A stretch of DNA of 64,000 bases from CBDDBH01 sp965225625 (GCA_965225625.1 CBDDBH010000031.1:62001-126000); one strand, 5' to 3'. Positions 25,744-35,634 are shown, counted from the first letter of the stretch. The notes: a model not told the origin generated them from the letters alone. Numbers and translations are program-made.

Positions 25744-25777
25744 ATCGATGGCACTATGGTTAATCCAAACACAGGCG

Positions 25778-26425
25778 TTACACGCGTAAGTGGCGCCGCT
25801 CCCATTTATTCGACAACGCCGCCAACAAGCCCAGCCCAATCATACCGCCAGCAGGCAACCCGGCAAGCAGCAATCCATCGGAGACAAACGGCAGCTGCAC
25901 TTGCCGCAATCCCAAATAGTGTCCACCAACAAGCGAGACATCTCGGAGCATTGTCCCGTAAGCCAGCGCTTCACGCAGGACAGCGATAACCATGAAAACC
26001 AACAACACACCCAAGCCGTTCGCTATTGCATCGATCACGGCGGGCAGCGGGCGGTTACGCGCGGCAAATTCTTCAGCGCGACTTACCACCAGAGCACTGC
26101 CGGCCAAAACCGGTAGATAGATCCCCAATGCCAGGCGTAGCTCGAATGCCCATGCCTGAAGGCACAAATCAACTAAGGTAACGAGCGTCGCCAGCACTAA
26201 AGCGTAACAGGGGAGCCGCACTTCCACTGGCACCAAATGGCGGGTGAGCGCAACGACCAAACTCGATACACACAGAAGTACCAGCAAAATCAGACCGAGC
26301 GCAACGGCAGTTACGAGCGTATCGGAAACCGCAATCAGTGGGGATACCCCGAGGGCACGAACCAGAGCAGGGTTGTGGTGCCAAAAACCACCAGCCCAGA
26401 TAATACGCGAATCTCCTATGCCCAT
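25778..26425 (-). CDS. rnfE: Rnf electron transport complex subunit E
   Basis: RnfE (RsxE) is a membrane subunit of the Rnf complex, which couples electron flow between NADH and ferredoxin to ion movement. The 215-residue protein has about six transmembrane helices and the N-terminal family motif NPALVRALGVSPLIAVSDTL. The central LPAVIDAIANGLG and C-terminal PAGGMIGLGLLAAL are characteristic. It is separated from the other rnf genes by a reversed rlmI-like gene, so it needs its own promoter in the 45-base gap at 26426-26470 or inside rlmI. Together with nth it forms the end of what is normally one rnfABCDGE-nth operon. Confidence 0.93.
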   Translation of the reverse strand: MGIGDSRIIWAGGFWHHNPALVRALGVSPLIAVSDTLVTAVALGLILLVLLCVSSLVVALTRHLVPVEVRLPCYALVLATLVTLVDLCLQAWAFELRLALGIYLPVLAGSALVVSRAEEFAARNRPLPAVIDAIANGLGVLLVFMVIAVLREALAYGTMLRDVSLVGGHYLGLRQVQLPFVSDGLLLAGLPAGGMIGLGLLAALSNKWERRHLRV

Positions 26426-26470
26426 ATCCCGACGGCCTGGTTTCCTGGCTGCATTATACTACCGGCCGAT

Positions 26471-27631
26471 ATGAAACTTCCTGAGATCAAATTAAAGAAG
26501 GGCGAAGAGCGCCGCGTGCGGGCTGTCCATGCGTGGATTTTCAGCAACGAAATCGACATAAGCCATACCCCGTTAGACAAGCTGGAACCAGGCGAGAGTG
26601 TCGTCTTTCGGGCGCACTCCGGTAACATACTGGGCACAGGATATGTCAATCCGCACAGTCTGATCTGTGGGCGGGTGGTCAGTCGCGATCCTGCAAAAAC
26701 GTTTGGACCTGCTCTCATACACGAGCGAATAAAACGAGCGTTGGCACAACGCGAGGATGTCCTCGACACACCCTTTTACCGACTAGTATTCAGTGAAAGT
26801 GACGGCTTACCCGGATTAATTGTCGATCGTTACGGCGAATTGCTGGTTATCCAGATCGGCACCGCCGGTATGGAGCGGCAACGAGACAACGTGGTTAACG
26901 CCTTGCGTGAAGTACTGAATCCTACCGGCATTCTGATGCGAAATGACATCCCCAGCCGCGCTCTGGAGGGCCTGCCCAATTATGTCGAACCCGCGTGGGG
27001 AACCGTACCGGAAAACGTGTTACTCACAGAAAACGGCGCACGGTTTCAGGTATCATTGCACCGTGGTCAGAAAACCGGTTGGTTTTATGATCATCGTAGT
27101 AATCGCGAGTTGATGACGCGTCTGGTTGGCACGGGTCGGATACTTGACGTCTTCGGCTATCTAGGCGCGTGGGCAATTCAGGCGTTGACCGCCGGCGCCG
27201 AGCAGGCGACCTGCATCGAGTCATCCGCCACGGCGCTCGCATTGATTGACAAAAATGCGCACCTTAACGACTGCGCAGAAAAACTTGAAGTTCTAAATGG
27301 CGATGCCTTTGACGAATTGCGCAAGCAGCGCAATGAAAACCGGAAATACGATATGGTGGTGGTGGATCCCCCAGCCTTCATCAAACGCCGTAAAGACATT
27401 CGCAACGGCACGCTGGCCTACAAACGGATCAATCAGGCAGCAATGCGACTGGTGCGCGACGGCGGAATTCTAATAAGTTCATCGTGCTCCGCCCATCTCA
27501 CCCGTGACGCGTTTCGAGACATGTTGCGGCGCAGCGCAATCGGCGCTGACGTGGAACTGCGGGTGCTGGCCCAGGGGGGCAATCGCTGGATCACCCTGTC
27601 CATCCGGCGATACCCGAGACGGATTATTTGA
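26471..27631 (+). CDS. rlmI: RlmI-like 23S rRNA (cytosine-C5) methyltransferase
   Basis: This is a SAM-dependent methyltransferase of the RlmI family, which makes m5C in 23S rRNA. The 386-residue protein begins at the ATG at 26471 (MKLPEIKLKKGEERR). The longer open frame from 26237 overlaps rnfE and is not protein-like. A PUA-type RNA-binding domain is at about 3-75 (RVRAVHAWIFSNEI). The Rossmann methyltransferase follows, with a SAM-binding loop LDVFGYLGAWAIQA, VVVDPPAFIKRRKD and a catalytic-type cysteine in SSCSAHLT. It lies alone on the plus strand between rnfG and rnfE, divergent from rnfE and convergent with rnfG. Exact target specificity is inferred from the family. Confidence 0.88.
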   Translation: MKLPEIKLKKGEERRVRAVHAWIFSNEIDISHTPLDKLEPGESVVFRAHSGNILGTGYVNPHSLICGRVVSRDPAKTFGPALIHERIKRALAQREDVLDTPFYRLVFSESDGLPGLIVDRYGELLVIQIGTAGMERQRDNVVNALREVLNPTGILMRNDIPSRALEGLPNYVEPAWGTVPENVLLTENGARFQVSLHRGQKTGWFYDHRSNRELMTRLVGTGRILDVFGYLGAWAIQALTAGAEQATCIESSATALALIDKNAHLNDCAEKLEVLNGDAFDELRKQRNENRKYDMVVVDPPAFIKRRKDIRNGTLAYKRINQAAMRLVRDGGILISSSCSAHLTRDAFRDMLRRSAIGADVELRVLAQGGNRWITLSIRRYPRRII

Positions 27632-27667
27632 AGTGTAGTTTCTGTCGCATCAGCCGCTGACACATCA

Positions 27668-28306
27668 TCATTCGCCAGAGACCTGACTACTTCGGGTAAC
27701 TGCAGCACTACCCGGAAATAGCTGATGTTGTTGTGACTCGAACAATTGCAGAGATTGGTGGACTGCGCGAACCACTGCCGCCGGGCTTACCGTTGCGCCA
27801 CTCAGCGCGTCGAATACACCGCCATGTCGTCTCACTTGCCAATCGGCATTTTGCATCTGCGCCAAAGCTCGGCCGTTGAAGGTGAGTATCCAATCCGATA
27901 CTCGCTGATGGATGCCGTTACCCAACCCTGGCGTCTCGCGATGTTCCAGGATCCTGACAGCCAGGATCTCGCCGACCTCTGTAACGCCAATCGCGAGCCG
28001 TATCGGTCCGTTGTAACCATCGGGAGATTCAGTAACGAGAACAGCGCCAACCGTTGTTTCGCCAACTTTCGCTCGATGTGCAAACGTGGTTGGGCCGCTA
28101 CCTCGCAGTTCGATGACGTCCGCAGACAAATCATTGTCATAGTGCAATGGCATTGCCGTAGCGATTTGCTCCATCACCTGGCGTTGTTTGCTGACTGCGA
28201 TTGGGCCACGGGTGAAATCAGCAAACTCACGGACCACAACAACGGCAACCAGCATGCCCGCTAACAACGGCACAGCCGCCCGAAAAATCTTCTGCGCCGT
28301 GGCCAC
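27668..28306 (-). CDS. rnfG: Rnf electron transport complex subunit G
   Basis: RnfG is a periplasm-facing subunit with one N-terminal transmembrane helix and covalently bound FMN. The 212-residue protein has the flavinylation motif in GGVFDALSGATVSPAAVV, where the Thr of SGAT carries FMN. The upstream EHRETPGLGNGI region is conserved in the family. It starts two bases after rnfD ends. Downstream, rnfE is displaced by a convergent rlmI-like gene 36 bases away, so this is the last gene of the rnfABCDG unit. Confidence 0.93.
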   Translation of the reverse strand: MATAQKIFRAAVPLLAGMLVAVVVVREFADFTRGPIAVSKQRQVMEQIATAMPLHYDNDLSADVIELRGSGPTTFAHRAKVGETTVGAVLVTESPDGYNGPIRLAIGVTEVGEILAVRILEHRETPGLGNGIHQRVSDWILTFNGRALAQMQNADWQVRRHGGVFDALSGATVSPAAVVRAVHQSLQLFESQQHQLFPGSAAVTRSSQVSGE

Positions 28307-28308
28307 GC

Positions 28309-29253
28309 TCAGCCTGCATGCTCCCCGAGAATGCGTGGACGCGTCAGCCGACTAAGCAACGGGGCAGCCGCATTCAAACTTAGCACCGCAAACGCCACGC
28401 CATCGGGGAAACCGGCGAAAGTGCGAATAAGATAAATTACAGCGCCGATGGCCACGCCGTAGATTAGCTTTCCCAGCGCTGTGGACGGAGCCGATACCGG
28501 ATCCGTGGCGATGAAAAACGCGCACAACATGGTCGCGCCGCTAAATAAATGGAACATCGGTGATAAGTAGGCGTCAGTATCAACCGCGTAATACATGAGC
28601 GACATCGCAAGCAGGCCCGCCAATACCCCTACCGGGATATGCCAGCTGATCGCACCTTTCGCCAGCAACCAAATCCCGCCAATGGCAAATGCCAAATTGA
28701 CCCATTCCCATCCGGCGCCGCCAAACCCACCAAAAACCGGCGAGTCGGAGAATTCGGAAATCATGTGCATCAAAGCGAGTTCAGTGCGCACGGCGGCAAG
28801 TGGCGTTGCGCCGCTCAAAGCATCAGCGGCAACAGGCCAAGCCGTCATGTGGACGGGAAACGATACCAATACGACTGCGTAGCCAACCATTGCCGGATTA
28901 AAAATGTTTGCGCCTAACCCGCCGTAAGCGTGTTTACCAAGCAAAACGGCCGTAGCGACTCCGATAACGGTGACCCACCAGGGCGCGATCGGCGTTATCG
29001 CGATTGCGAATAACACACTCAATACAATGACGCTGCCATCAGCGAGCGCCATGCCCACCGGCCGATCACGTAAACGCAGAGCGAAGGTCTCGCATGCACA
29101 GCCCACCACAACCGCCAGCACTGTATGGATAATGACACCCCAACCGAACAGCCACGCATGCACGACATAACCGGGTAACAGTGCCAGTAGTACCTGGCGC
29201 ATAATCCCGCTTATGCTGCTGCGGTCATGTAGATGCGGCGAGCTGACCAGCAT
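28309..29253 (-). CDS. rnfD: Rnf electron transport complex subunit D
   Basis: RnfD is an integral membrane subunit related to NqrB, with covalently bound FMN. The 314-residue protein has many hydrophobic segments and the conserved loop containing LSGATPLAAVR, whose Thr is the expected flavin site. GLGANIFNPAMVGYAV and FFIATDPVSAPST are also family motifs. It begins with SSPHLHDRSSISGIMRQVLLALLPG, a standard RnfD start. It lies 26 bases after rnfC and two bases before rnfG in the rnfABCDG unit. Confidence 0.94.
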   Translation of the reverse strand: MLVSSPHLHDRSSISGIMRQVLLALLPGYVVHAWLFGWGVIIHTVLAVVVGCACETFALRLRDRPVGMALADGSVIVLSVLFAIAITPIAPWWVTVIGVATAVLLGKHAYGGLGANIFNPAMVGYAVVLVSFPVHMTAWPVAADALSGATPLAAVRTELALMHMISEFSDSPVFGGFGGAGWEWVNLAFAIGGIWLLAKGAISWHIPVGVLAGLLAMSLMYYAVDTDAYLSPMFHLFSGATMLCAFFIATDPVSAPSTALGKLIYGVAIGAVIYLIRTFAGFPDGVAFAVLSLNAAAPLLSRLTRPRILGEHAG

Positions 29254-29279
29254 AAATATTCAGTTGCTAACGGTCGCGC

Positions 29280-30809
29280 TCATTGATCGCTTTGTGATAC
29301 GCCGGCACCGGGTCTTTTGCTGCGCCGCGTACGCGAACGTTGGACTGCAGCGTTGATATATTCCTTAATCGCGACGGAGTTCTCCTTGGCTTGTTCGTCA
29401 GCTTCAACGGTTCGGGCCACGGCGCCGAGCGCGACTGCGTCAGCAAGGCGCGCTTCACGCGCGATGTAGTGGGAACGGGCCGCGCGTGCGCGCGCACGCT
29501 CATGGTCAAGCGTTTGGATTTCGGACTTGGCGTGTCGATAATAGTGGAGCAGCGGAATGCTGCTCGGACAAACATGTGCGCAACACCCGCACTCGATGCA
29601 ATCGAACAAGTGGTAGTCCTGAATCGCGTCGAAATCGGAGTGGCGAGCAAATTCGAACAGCGACTGCGGTTGCAGTTTAATCGGACAAACTTCCGCGCAT
29701 CGATCACAGCGAATACAAGCGCCCTCACGCGCGCGCTCACGGTTTTGCTGCACCAGTATGCAGTTCGTCGTTTTGCTAATAGGAACACGCCAATCAATTA
29801 GTTCGATGCCCATCATTGGGCCACCTGCGATCAAGCTGTGTTTTCGTGCGTCGATTCCAAACCCAGCGAGTAACTCATCCACCGGTGTACCAATCAGCAC
29901 TTCGTAATTCCCCGGCTCCGCGACCTCGCCGGTGACAGTCACCAGCCGAGACAAAAGTGGCCGACCACTGACAACCGCTCGGTACACGGCGGCCGCCGTA
30001 GCGACGTTGTGCACCATGACGCCTACCTGGATCGGCAGACCGCCGGACGGCACTTCCAATCCAGTCAACGTTTTTATAAGTTGTTTTTCACCACCGGCCG
30101 GGTACTTGGCTGGCACTCGCACAACTTCCACATCGCCGGGGGCAGCGCACAACGCCGCGTAGGCATCCGGCATGTCCTCTTCCACCGCGACCACGCAAGC
30201 CGCCGCTTGGACAGCATGAGCGATGATCGCGGCACCCTCCAGCACCTCTTTTGGACGTTCACGCAGCAGTCGATCATCGCAGGTAATGTAGGGTTCGCAT
30301 TCCACGCCGTTAATAATCAGCACACTGACATCATGGGCTGCGCCCTCGGTAACTTTGACGTGTCCGGGAAACCCGGCACCGCCCATTCCCACGATCCCCG
30401 CGTCGCGCAGACGCGCGTGTATGCTCTCAATCGGCTGTGCGCGCCAGTCCGACATCGGTTCCAGAGCATCAATCTCATCATCTTTACCGTCCGGCTCAAT
30501 GACGATGCTTTGCACCGCAAGCGCAACAGGATGCACGGTAGGATGGGGGGCAATCTCAACAATACGCCCAGAGGTCGGTGCGTGCATAGCTACGCTGACG
30601 TAGGAACCTGCCTGGGCAATAAGTTGTCCCTTAGCCACTAGCTCACCGACGTTAACCAGCGATTGTGAGGGCGTGCCGATATGTTGCTTTAGCGGTAGAA
30701 CCAGACGCGAGGGCACTGGCGCAGCGCGCGCGGGAACGCCATTGGACAGCTCTTTGTGCCCGGCCAGCCACAGCCCGCCCGGAAAATCAGATAAGCTTCT
30801 GCTGGTCAT
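29280..30809 (-). CDS. rnfC: Rnf electron transport complex subunit C
   Basis: RnfC is the peripheral NADH-oxidising subunit, related to Nqo1/NuoF. The 509-residue protein has an N-terminal barrel with LPLKQHIGTPSQSLVNVGELVAKGQ and the NADH/FMN region GMGGAGFPGHVK. Two 4Fe-4S motifs are present: CIRCDRCAEVCPIKL, and CIECGCCAHVCPSSIPLL later. A C-terminal helical, Ala/Arg-rich tail of about 80 residues follows, shorter than the repeat-rich tail of E. coli RsxC. It sits between rnfB and rnfD in the same orientation. Confidence 0.94.
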   Translation of the reverse strand: MTSRSLSDFPGGLWLAGHKELSNGVPARAAPVPSRLVLPLKQHIGTPSQSLVNVGELVAKGQLIAQAGSYVSVAMHAPTSGRIVEIAPHPTVHPVALAVQSIVIEPDGKDDEIDALEPMSDWRAQPIESIHARLRDAGIVGMGGAGFPGHVKVTEGAAHDVSVLIINGVECEPYITCDDRLLRERPKEVLEGAAIIAHAVQAAACVVAVEEDMPDAYAALCAAPGDVEVVRVPAKYPAGGEKQLIKTLTGLEVPSGGLPIQVGVMVHNVATAAAVYRAVVSGRPLLSRLVTVTGEVAEPGNYEVLIGTPVDELLAGFGIDARKHSLIAGGPMMGIELIDWRVPISKTTNCILVQQNRERAREGACIRCDRCAEVCPIKLQPQSLFEFARHSDFDAIQDYHLFDCIECGCCAHVCPSSIPLLHYYRHAKSEIQTLDHERARARAARSHYIAREARLADAVALGAVARTVEADEQAKENSVAIKEYINAAVQRSRTRRSKRPGAGVSQSDQ

Positions 30810-30834
30810 GTGGCCAAGCCGCTGTCCGGAGGAC

Positions 30835-31377
30835 TCACGCGCTTACCTCATGCGTCGGCAGCGGCCACTTCCACGTGGCAGTATTGAGTGGCAATGGCAC
30901 TATCTCGATACAGTCGACCGGACACGGCGCAATACAGAGTTCACAGCCCGTGCAACGTTCCGCGATAACGGTGTGCATTTGTTTAGCCGCACCAACAATG
31001 GCGTCCACGGGACATGCCTGAATACACTTGGTGCAACCGATACACACCGGCTCGACGATGACCACCCGCTGGACGCTCGGCTGCCCACTGGATTCTGGAT
31101 CCATTGCAATGGGGTCGTGACCCAGCAGATCGGCCAGTGCGTAGACTGTGGCATCTCCACCCGGCGCACATTGATTGATTCGTGCGTCGCCCGTCAGCAG
31201 AGCCTTGGCATAGGGACGACAACCTGGATAGCCACAGGCGCCACACTGTGTCTGCGGCAACAGCGTTTCGATGTGATCGATGGTCCAACTGCGGGTGTGG
31301 CGCGATGGCACCGCGACTATGGCCAGCGCTATTGCGCACAGCGCTGCCAATATCAGCAAGCCAGTAATTGTAATCAT
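30835..31377 (-). CDS. rnfB: Rnf electron transport complex subunit B
   Basis: RnfB is a membrane-anchored iron-sulfur protein that passes electrons within the Rnf complex. The start is placed at the ATG at 31377, ten codons inside the open frame, because it gives a clean N-terminal transmembrane helix (ITGLLILAALCAIALAIVAV) and does not overlap rnfA. The 180-residue product has a 4Fe-4S domain with CGACGYPGCRPYA and then two ferredoxin motifs, CIGCTKCIQACPVDAI and CTGCELCIAPCPVDCI. Gene order A-B-C-D-G is standard. Confidence 0.94.
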   Translation of the reverse strand: MITITGLLILAALCAIALAIVAVPSRHTRSWTIDHIETLLPQTQCGACGYPGCRPYAKALLTGDARINQCAPGGDATVYALADLLGHDPIAMDPESSGQPSVQRVVIVEPVCIGCTKCIQACPVDAIVGAAKQMHTVIAERCTGCELCIAPCPVDCIEIVPLPLNTATWKWPLPTHEVSA

Positions 31378-31387
31378 CGCGCGCCCG

Positions 31388-31975
31388 CTATTTAGCCATT
31401 CCGGCAAATCCTAAAAACCCCAGGGACATGATACCCAGCGTAATCAACGCAATTGGGATCCCGGCGAATGACTGCGGTACCTCGTGTGAGGCAATGCGCT
31501 CACGCAAACCTGCCAGCATAATGGAAGTGCCGGCTAAACCCCCGCCCAAACCCAGTCCCCAGCCGAATGCTTGCAGCAGTGAATTGGGTTGTTGCATCCC
31601 CAGAGTCACGCTTGCGGCGACCGCGGAATTAAGCGTCAGCAACGGTAGAAATACGCCGACCGTTTGCCACTGCTTGGGACGATGGTGCCGCAAATGGCGT
31701 TCTGCCAGTGACAGCAGACTTACAACCAGGAACAAACTCAGCAGTAAGCTAAAAGCTTCAGCCGCAAACGCCGTCAACGCTACTGCGACCACAAAACTCA
31801 ATGCGGTGACCAGCGGCAGAACGAGCATGACGGCAACCGCGAATCCCGCGGCGACCTCGAACTTGCGTGAGCTAGCCAGCGCTGGACCGACGCCCAAGGC
31901 GTAATCGAGTACCAGATTATTGGCGAAGCTTAGACTGACTATTAGACCAATGCCGCTCATGGCCCCAAGGCACAC
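31388..31975 (-). CDS. rnfA: Rnf electron transport complex subunit A
   Basis: RnfA is a six-helix membrane subunit homologous to NqrE and to RnfE, with which it forms an inverted-topology pair that holds an iron-sulfur centre. The 195-residue length is standard. Conserved features are NLVLDYALGVGPALASS near the N-terminus and SVTLGMQQPNSLLQAFGWGLGLGGG near the middle. It is the first gene of the rnfABCDG unit. A second ATG-type start inside the frame is not needed. Confidence 0.92.
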   Translation of the reverse strand: MCLGAMSGIGLIVSLSFANNLVLDYALGVGPALASSRKFEVAAGFAVAVMLVLPLVTALSFVVAVALTAFAAEAFSLLLSLFLVVSLLSLAERHLRHHRPKQWQTVGVFLPLLTLNSAVAASVTLGMQQPNSLLQAFGWGLGLGGGLAGTSIMLAGLRERIASHEVPQSFAGIPIALITLGIMSLGFLGFAGMAK

Positions 31976-32159
31976 ATCGAGAACTTCCGCCTAACCCGCA
32001 TATTGCATGAAGGGTGTAGCGGAAACAGACAAAAGTCCAGCGGACCTTGGCCCCGCGCAACGCCGGAACCCCGATGGCGTAGGCCGGCGCCCAAGACGTG
32101 CAGGGATGGCGCCTGGCTGAGGGCGCAGGCGCGGGGCGGCAAAGACCCTTAGAGGCAAG

Positions 32160-34193
32160 TCATTTGACGCGCATGCCGGGCTGCGCGCCGGAATCCGGAT
32201 GCAACAACCAGATGTCACCGCCACCCGCGCCGGCTGCCAGAACCATGCCTTCAGAGACCCCGAAGCGCATCTTGCGCGGCGCGAGATTGGCCACGATGAC
32301 TACCAAACGACCCTGCAACTCCTCAGGCGCGTAAGCGCTCTTAATGCCGGCAAAAACGGTACGCTGTTCGCCGCCCAAATCCAAGGTCAACTGCAACAGT
32401 TTGTCGGCACCTTCAACCGCAGTTGCTGCCTCGACACGTGCAATACGCAAGTCAATTTTCGTAAACTCGTCGATGCTGATCTCTGCGCTAATGGGCGCCT
32501 CAGCCTGGGCCTGCGCCTCAGTCACGGCCGGCTGCGTTTGCTCCAATGTTTCCTGGCTGTCTGCGATCACGGCTTCAATGCCGTCGGCTTCTATCCGCTT
32601 CATCAAGGGTGTGAAACGCGCTATCTCGTGATCAAGTAGTTGTACGCTAATGTCTGTCCACTGCATCGGTTGTATTTGCAGGAAGCGTTCAACCTGCACG
32701 ACCATGGCCGGCAACACCGGCTTGAGATACAACGCCAGCACACGAAACAAGTTGATACCGGTGGTCACCACGGCGTGCAACTCAGCGCGGCGGCTGTCGT
32801 CCTTGGCGATGACCCAGGGTTTGTTATCGTCAATGAACTGATTGGCGCGATCGGCCAAGGCCATGATCTCCCGCATCGCTTTCGAAAACTCACGCTGTTC
32901 GTAGGCAACGGCGATTGCTTCGCCAGCGCTCTCGAAGGTCACGAACAGCTCCTGGGCCAGCAAGTCATTGCCCAATCGGCCATCGAAATACTTGCTCACA
33001 AAGCCCGCGCAGCGGCTTGCAATGTTCACTACTTTGCCGACGATATCGGCGTTCACACGTTGCCGGAAATCCTCCAAATTCAGATCAATATCATCGACTC
33101 CGGGGCCTAGTTTGGCAGCGAAGTAGTAGCGCAGATACTCAGGATTCAGGTGCTTCAAATACGTGCTGGCGGTCACGAAGGTGCCACGGGATTTGGACAT
33201 CTTCTGCCCGTCGACCGTCAGGAATCCATGCACGAATAACGCGGTGGGTACCCGAAACGCAGCCCCTTTGAGCATCGCGGGCCAGAACAGCGCATGAAAA
33301 TACATAATGTCCTTGCCGATGAAATGATACAGCTCGGCACTACTGTCTGGTCCACAATATTCTTCGAACTCAATTCCTTCGCGATCACAGAAATTCTGAA
33401 AGCTCGCCAGGTACCCGATAGGCGCATCCAACCACACATAAAAATATTTGCCGGGCGCGTTTGGGATTTCGAAACCAAAGTAAGGCGCGTCGCGCGAGAT
33501 ATCCCAATCCTTCAAACCAGTATCGAACCATTCCGCCAATTTGTTCGCTACCTCCGATTTAACCCCGCCGCCACCGACCCATTCTTTAAGAAAGACCTCG
33601 AAGTCGCCTAACTTGAAAAAAAAGTGCTCCGACTCCTTTTCTACCGGTTTTGATCCGGACAGCGCCGAGACCGCATTTTTCAACTCACCAGGACTGTAGG
33701 TGGCCCCACACGCCTCGCAACTATCGCCGTATTGATCAGCCGCATCACAGCGCGGACAGTTACCACGGATGAATCGATCCGGCAAAAACATCTCTTTTTC
33801 GGGGTCATAGGCCTGGCTAATCGTGCGCCGGACTATGTGCCCGGCATCATCCAGACGCTGGTAAATCTTGTTGCAAATTGCCTGATTTTCAGACGAATGC
33901 GTGGTGTAGTAGTTGTCAAATTCGATGTGAAAGTTAGCGAAATCCCGACGGTGCTCAACGCCAACGCGTTCGATCAAGGCTTCAGGGCTGATCCCCTCAT
34001 CCTGAGCGCGCAACATTATCGGGGTCCCGTGCGCATCATCGGCACACAGGTAATAGCAACGGTGCCCCCGCAGTTTTTGAAACCGCACCCAAATGTCGGT
34101 CTGTATGTACTCAACAAGATGGCCGATGTGGATCGGCCCATTGGCATAGGGTAATGCACTGGTAACGAGTATCCGGCGAGTCTGGTCAGCCAT
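32160..34193 (-). CDS. metG: Methionyl-tRNA synthetase
   Basis: MetG charges tRNA-Met with methionine. The 677-residue protein (ATG at 34193; a longer frame from 34241 is less likely) is of the long type. It has a Rossmann catalytic domain with the HIGH motif (ANGPIHIGHLVEY), a zinc-binding insertion CPRCDAADQYGDSCEACG, and the KMSKS loop in KMSKSRGTF. An anticodon-binding helix bundle follows, then a C-terminal tRNA-binding EMAP-like domain (about 580-677, IDLRIARVEAATAVEGADKLL) that also mediates dimerisation. It is divergent from mrp across about 170 bases. Confidence 0.97.
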   Translation of the reverse strand: MADQTRRILVTSALPYANGPIHIGHLVEYIQTDIWVRFQKLRGHRCYYLCADDAHGTPIMLRAQDEGISPEALIERVGVEHRRDFANFHIEFDNYYTTHSSENQAICNKIYQRLDDAGHIVRRTISQAYDPEKEMFLPDRFIRGNCPRCDAADQYGDSCEACGATYSPGELKNAVSALSGSKPVEKESEHFFFKLGDFEVFLKEWVGGGGVKSEVANKLAEWFDTGLKDWDISRDAPYFGFEIPNAPGKYFYVWLDAPIGYLASFQNFCDREGIEFEEYCGPDSSAELYHFIGKDIMYFHALFWPAMLKGAAFRVPTALFVHGFLTVDGQKMSKSRGTFVTASTYLKHLNPEYLRYYFAAKLGPGVDDIDLNLEDFRQRVNADIVGKVVNIASRCAGFVSKYFDGRLGNDLLAQELFVTFESAGEAIAVAYEQREFSKAMREIMALADRANQFIDDNKPWVIAKDDSRRAELHAVVTTGINLFRVLALYLKPVLPAMVVQVERFLQIQPMQWTDISVQLLDHEIARFTPLMKRIEADGIEAVIADSQETLEQTQPAVTEAQAQAEAPISAEISIDEFTKIDLRIARVEAATAVEGADKLLQLTLDLGGEQRTVFAGIKSAYAPEELQGRLVVIVANLAPRKMRFGVSEGMVLAAGAGGGDIWLLHPDSGAQPGMRVK

Positions 34194-34360
34194 GGTTCTG
34201 GGTACCTCGAGAGACGGCATCACTCGGTCAGTCGATGCCACTTGGGCGCGTAAGGTAACATTCGCCAGCCAGGTGTGTCACCGGTAGGTGCCACCCGCGG
34301 TAACTCAAAAAACGGCGATGGTGTAAACTCCGCGATAATCTTCAACAGGCGTGACCAACC

Positions 34361-35452
34361 ATGTCAGCACTATCGAACCAACAGATCGAATCTGCCCTTG
34401 CCACCTATAAGGATCCGTTTTTGGAACAGGATCTGGTGTCCGCCAAAGCAGTAAAAGGCATTACAGTGGATAACGGATCTGTCAGCGTTGATCTGGAAGT
34501 CGGCATACCGACCAAAATCTACGGTAGCGCGTTAATCAGCAATTTGGAGGAGGTATTGCGGGGCGTAGACGGCGTAGCGGAGATTACTGTCAACCTCACG
34601 TCTAACATTGTGGCGCATGCAGTGCAGAAAGGCATCAAGCCGTTGCCCAATGTAAAAAACATCATCGCCGTAGCCTCGGGTAAAGGCGGTGTCGGGAAAT
34701 CAACAACCGCGGTAAACCTGGCACTGGCGCTGCAAAGCGAAGGGGCCACAACGGGTCTGCTGGACGCGGATATTTACGGACCGAGCCAACCCCGCATGCT
34801 GGGCGCCCCGGGCAAACCCGACTCGAAGGATGGTAAGACACTGGAACCGAAAGTCAGCTACCAGGTGCAATCCATGTCGATCGGTAATCTGGTCGACGAG
34901 GAAACGCCGATGATTTGGCGCGGTCCGATGGTAACCAGCGCGCTCGAGCAGCTGCTAAATGACACGAATTGGTCAGATTTAGACTACCTGATTGTCGATT
35001 TGCCACCAGGGACCGGCGACATTCAGCTGACGCTGTGCCAGCGGATCCCGGTCAGCGGTGCGGTTATCGTGACCACCCCCCAAGACATCGCGCTGCTTGA
35101 TGCACGTAAGGCAGTCAAGATGTTCGAGAAAGTGGATGTCGCGGTTCTGGGTATCATCGAAAACATGAGTGTGCACGTGTGCAGTAAGTGCGGAAATGAG
35201 GAACACATCTTTGGCGCCGGCGGTGGTGAGATAATGGCTCGCCAATATCAGGTGGATTTATTGGGCGCCTTGCCGCTGGATATCAAAATCCGCGAAGGCG
35301 CCGATAACGGCAAACCAACCGTCGCCATGGATCCCGATTCAGCAGCGGCAGCGACCTACCGCGACATCGCCCGTAAAGTCGCCGGAAAGCTGGCGGTTCG
35401 CGCCAAGGATTACACGGCGAAATTCCCCAAAATTGTCATCCAGAGTACTTAA
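34361..35452 (+). CDS. mrp: Mrp/ApbC iron-sulfur cluster carrier ATPase
   Basis: Mrp/ApbC is a P-loop NTPase that binds and transfers Fe-S clusters to apoproteins. The 363-residue protein has an N-terminal DUF59 domain (about 5-85) and a deviant Walker A motif, GKGGVGKST. The second conserved region is YLIVDLPPGTGDIQLT. The cluster-bridging CxxC motif is in VCSKCGNEEH. Divergence from metG is common in gammaproteobacteria, where mrp and metG are often neighbours. It ends about 180 bases before dcd, with only a weak 6-bp inverted repeat between. Confidence 0.95.
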   Translation: MSALSNQQIESALATYKDPFLEQDLVSAKAVKGITVDNGSVSVDLEVGIPTKIYGSALISNLEEVLRGVDGVAEITVNLTSNIVAHAVQKGIKPLPNVKNIIAVASGKGGVGKSTTAVNLALALQSEGATTGLLDADIYGPSQPRMLGAPGKPDSKDGKTLEPKVSYQVQSMSIGNLVDEETPMIWRGPMVTSALEQLLNDTNWSDLDYLIVDLPPGTGDIQLTLCQRIPVSGAVIVTTPQDIALLDARKAVKMFEKVDVAVLGIIENMSVHVCSKCGNEEHIFGAGGGEIMARQYQVDLLGALPLDIKIREGADNGKPTVAMDPDSAAAATYRDIARKVAGKLAVRAKDYTAKFPKIVIQST

Positions 35453-35634
35453 TCCGCTCGTCTACGCGAATCTGGGAGCGGTTAGCTGATGCCACTTAGC
35501 CATCTCTGCGCAAACGCAGGAGAACATCGGCAACCGACTGTATCCTCGGCTGCTGATCCCGCTCGTGACGCCCTCCAACATCCGCGACGGGAAATTTTCT
35601 CAATTTTCACACCGCCGTTTCGTCCCAGCTTAAA

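Noticed and set aside
26237..26470. Long N-terminal extension of the rlmI-like gene
   Set aside because: It overlaps rnfE on the other strand, and the family starts at the ATG at 26471.
29267..29797. Second minus-strand frame overlapping rnfC
   Set aside because: It is the alternate frame of rnfC; its composition is Arg/Thr-rich and it has no motif.
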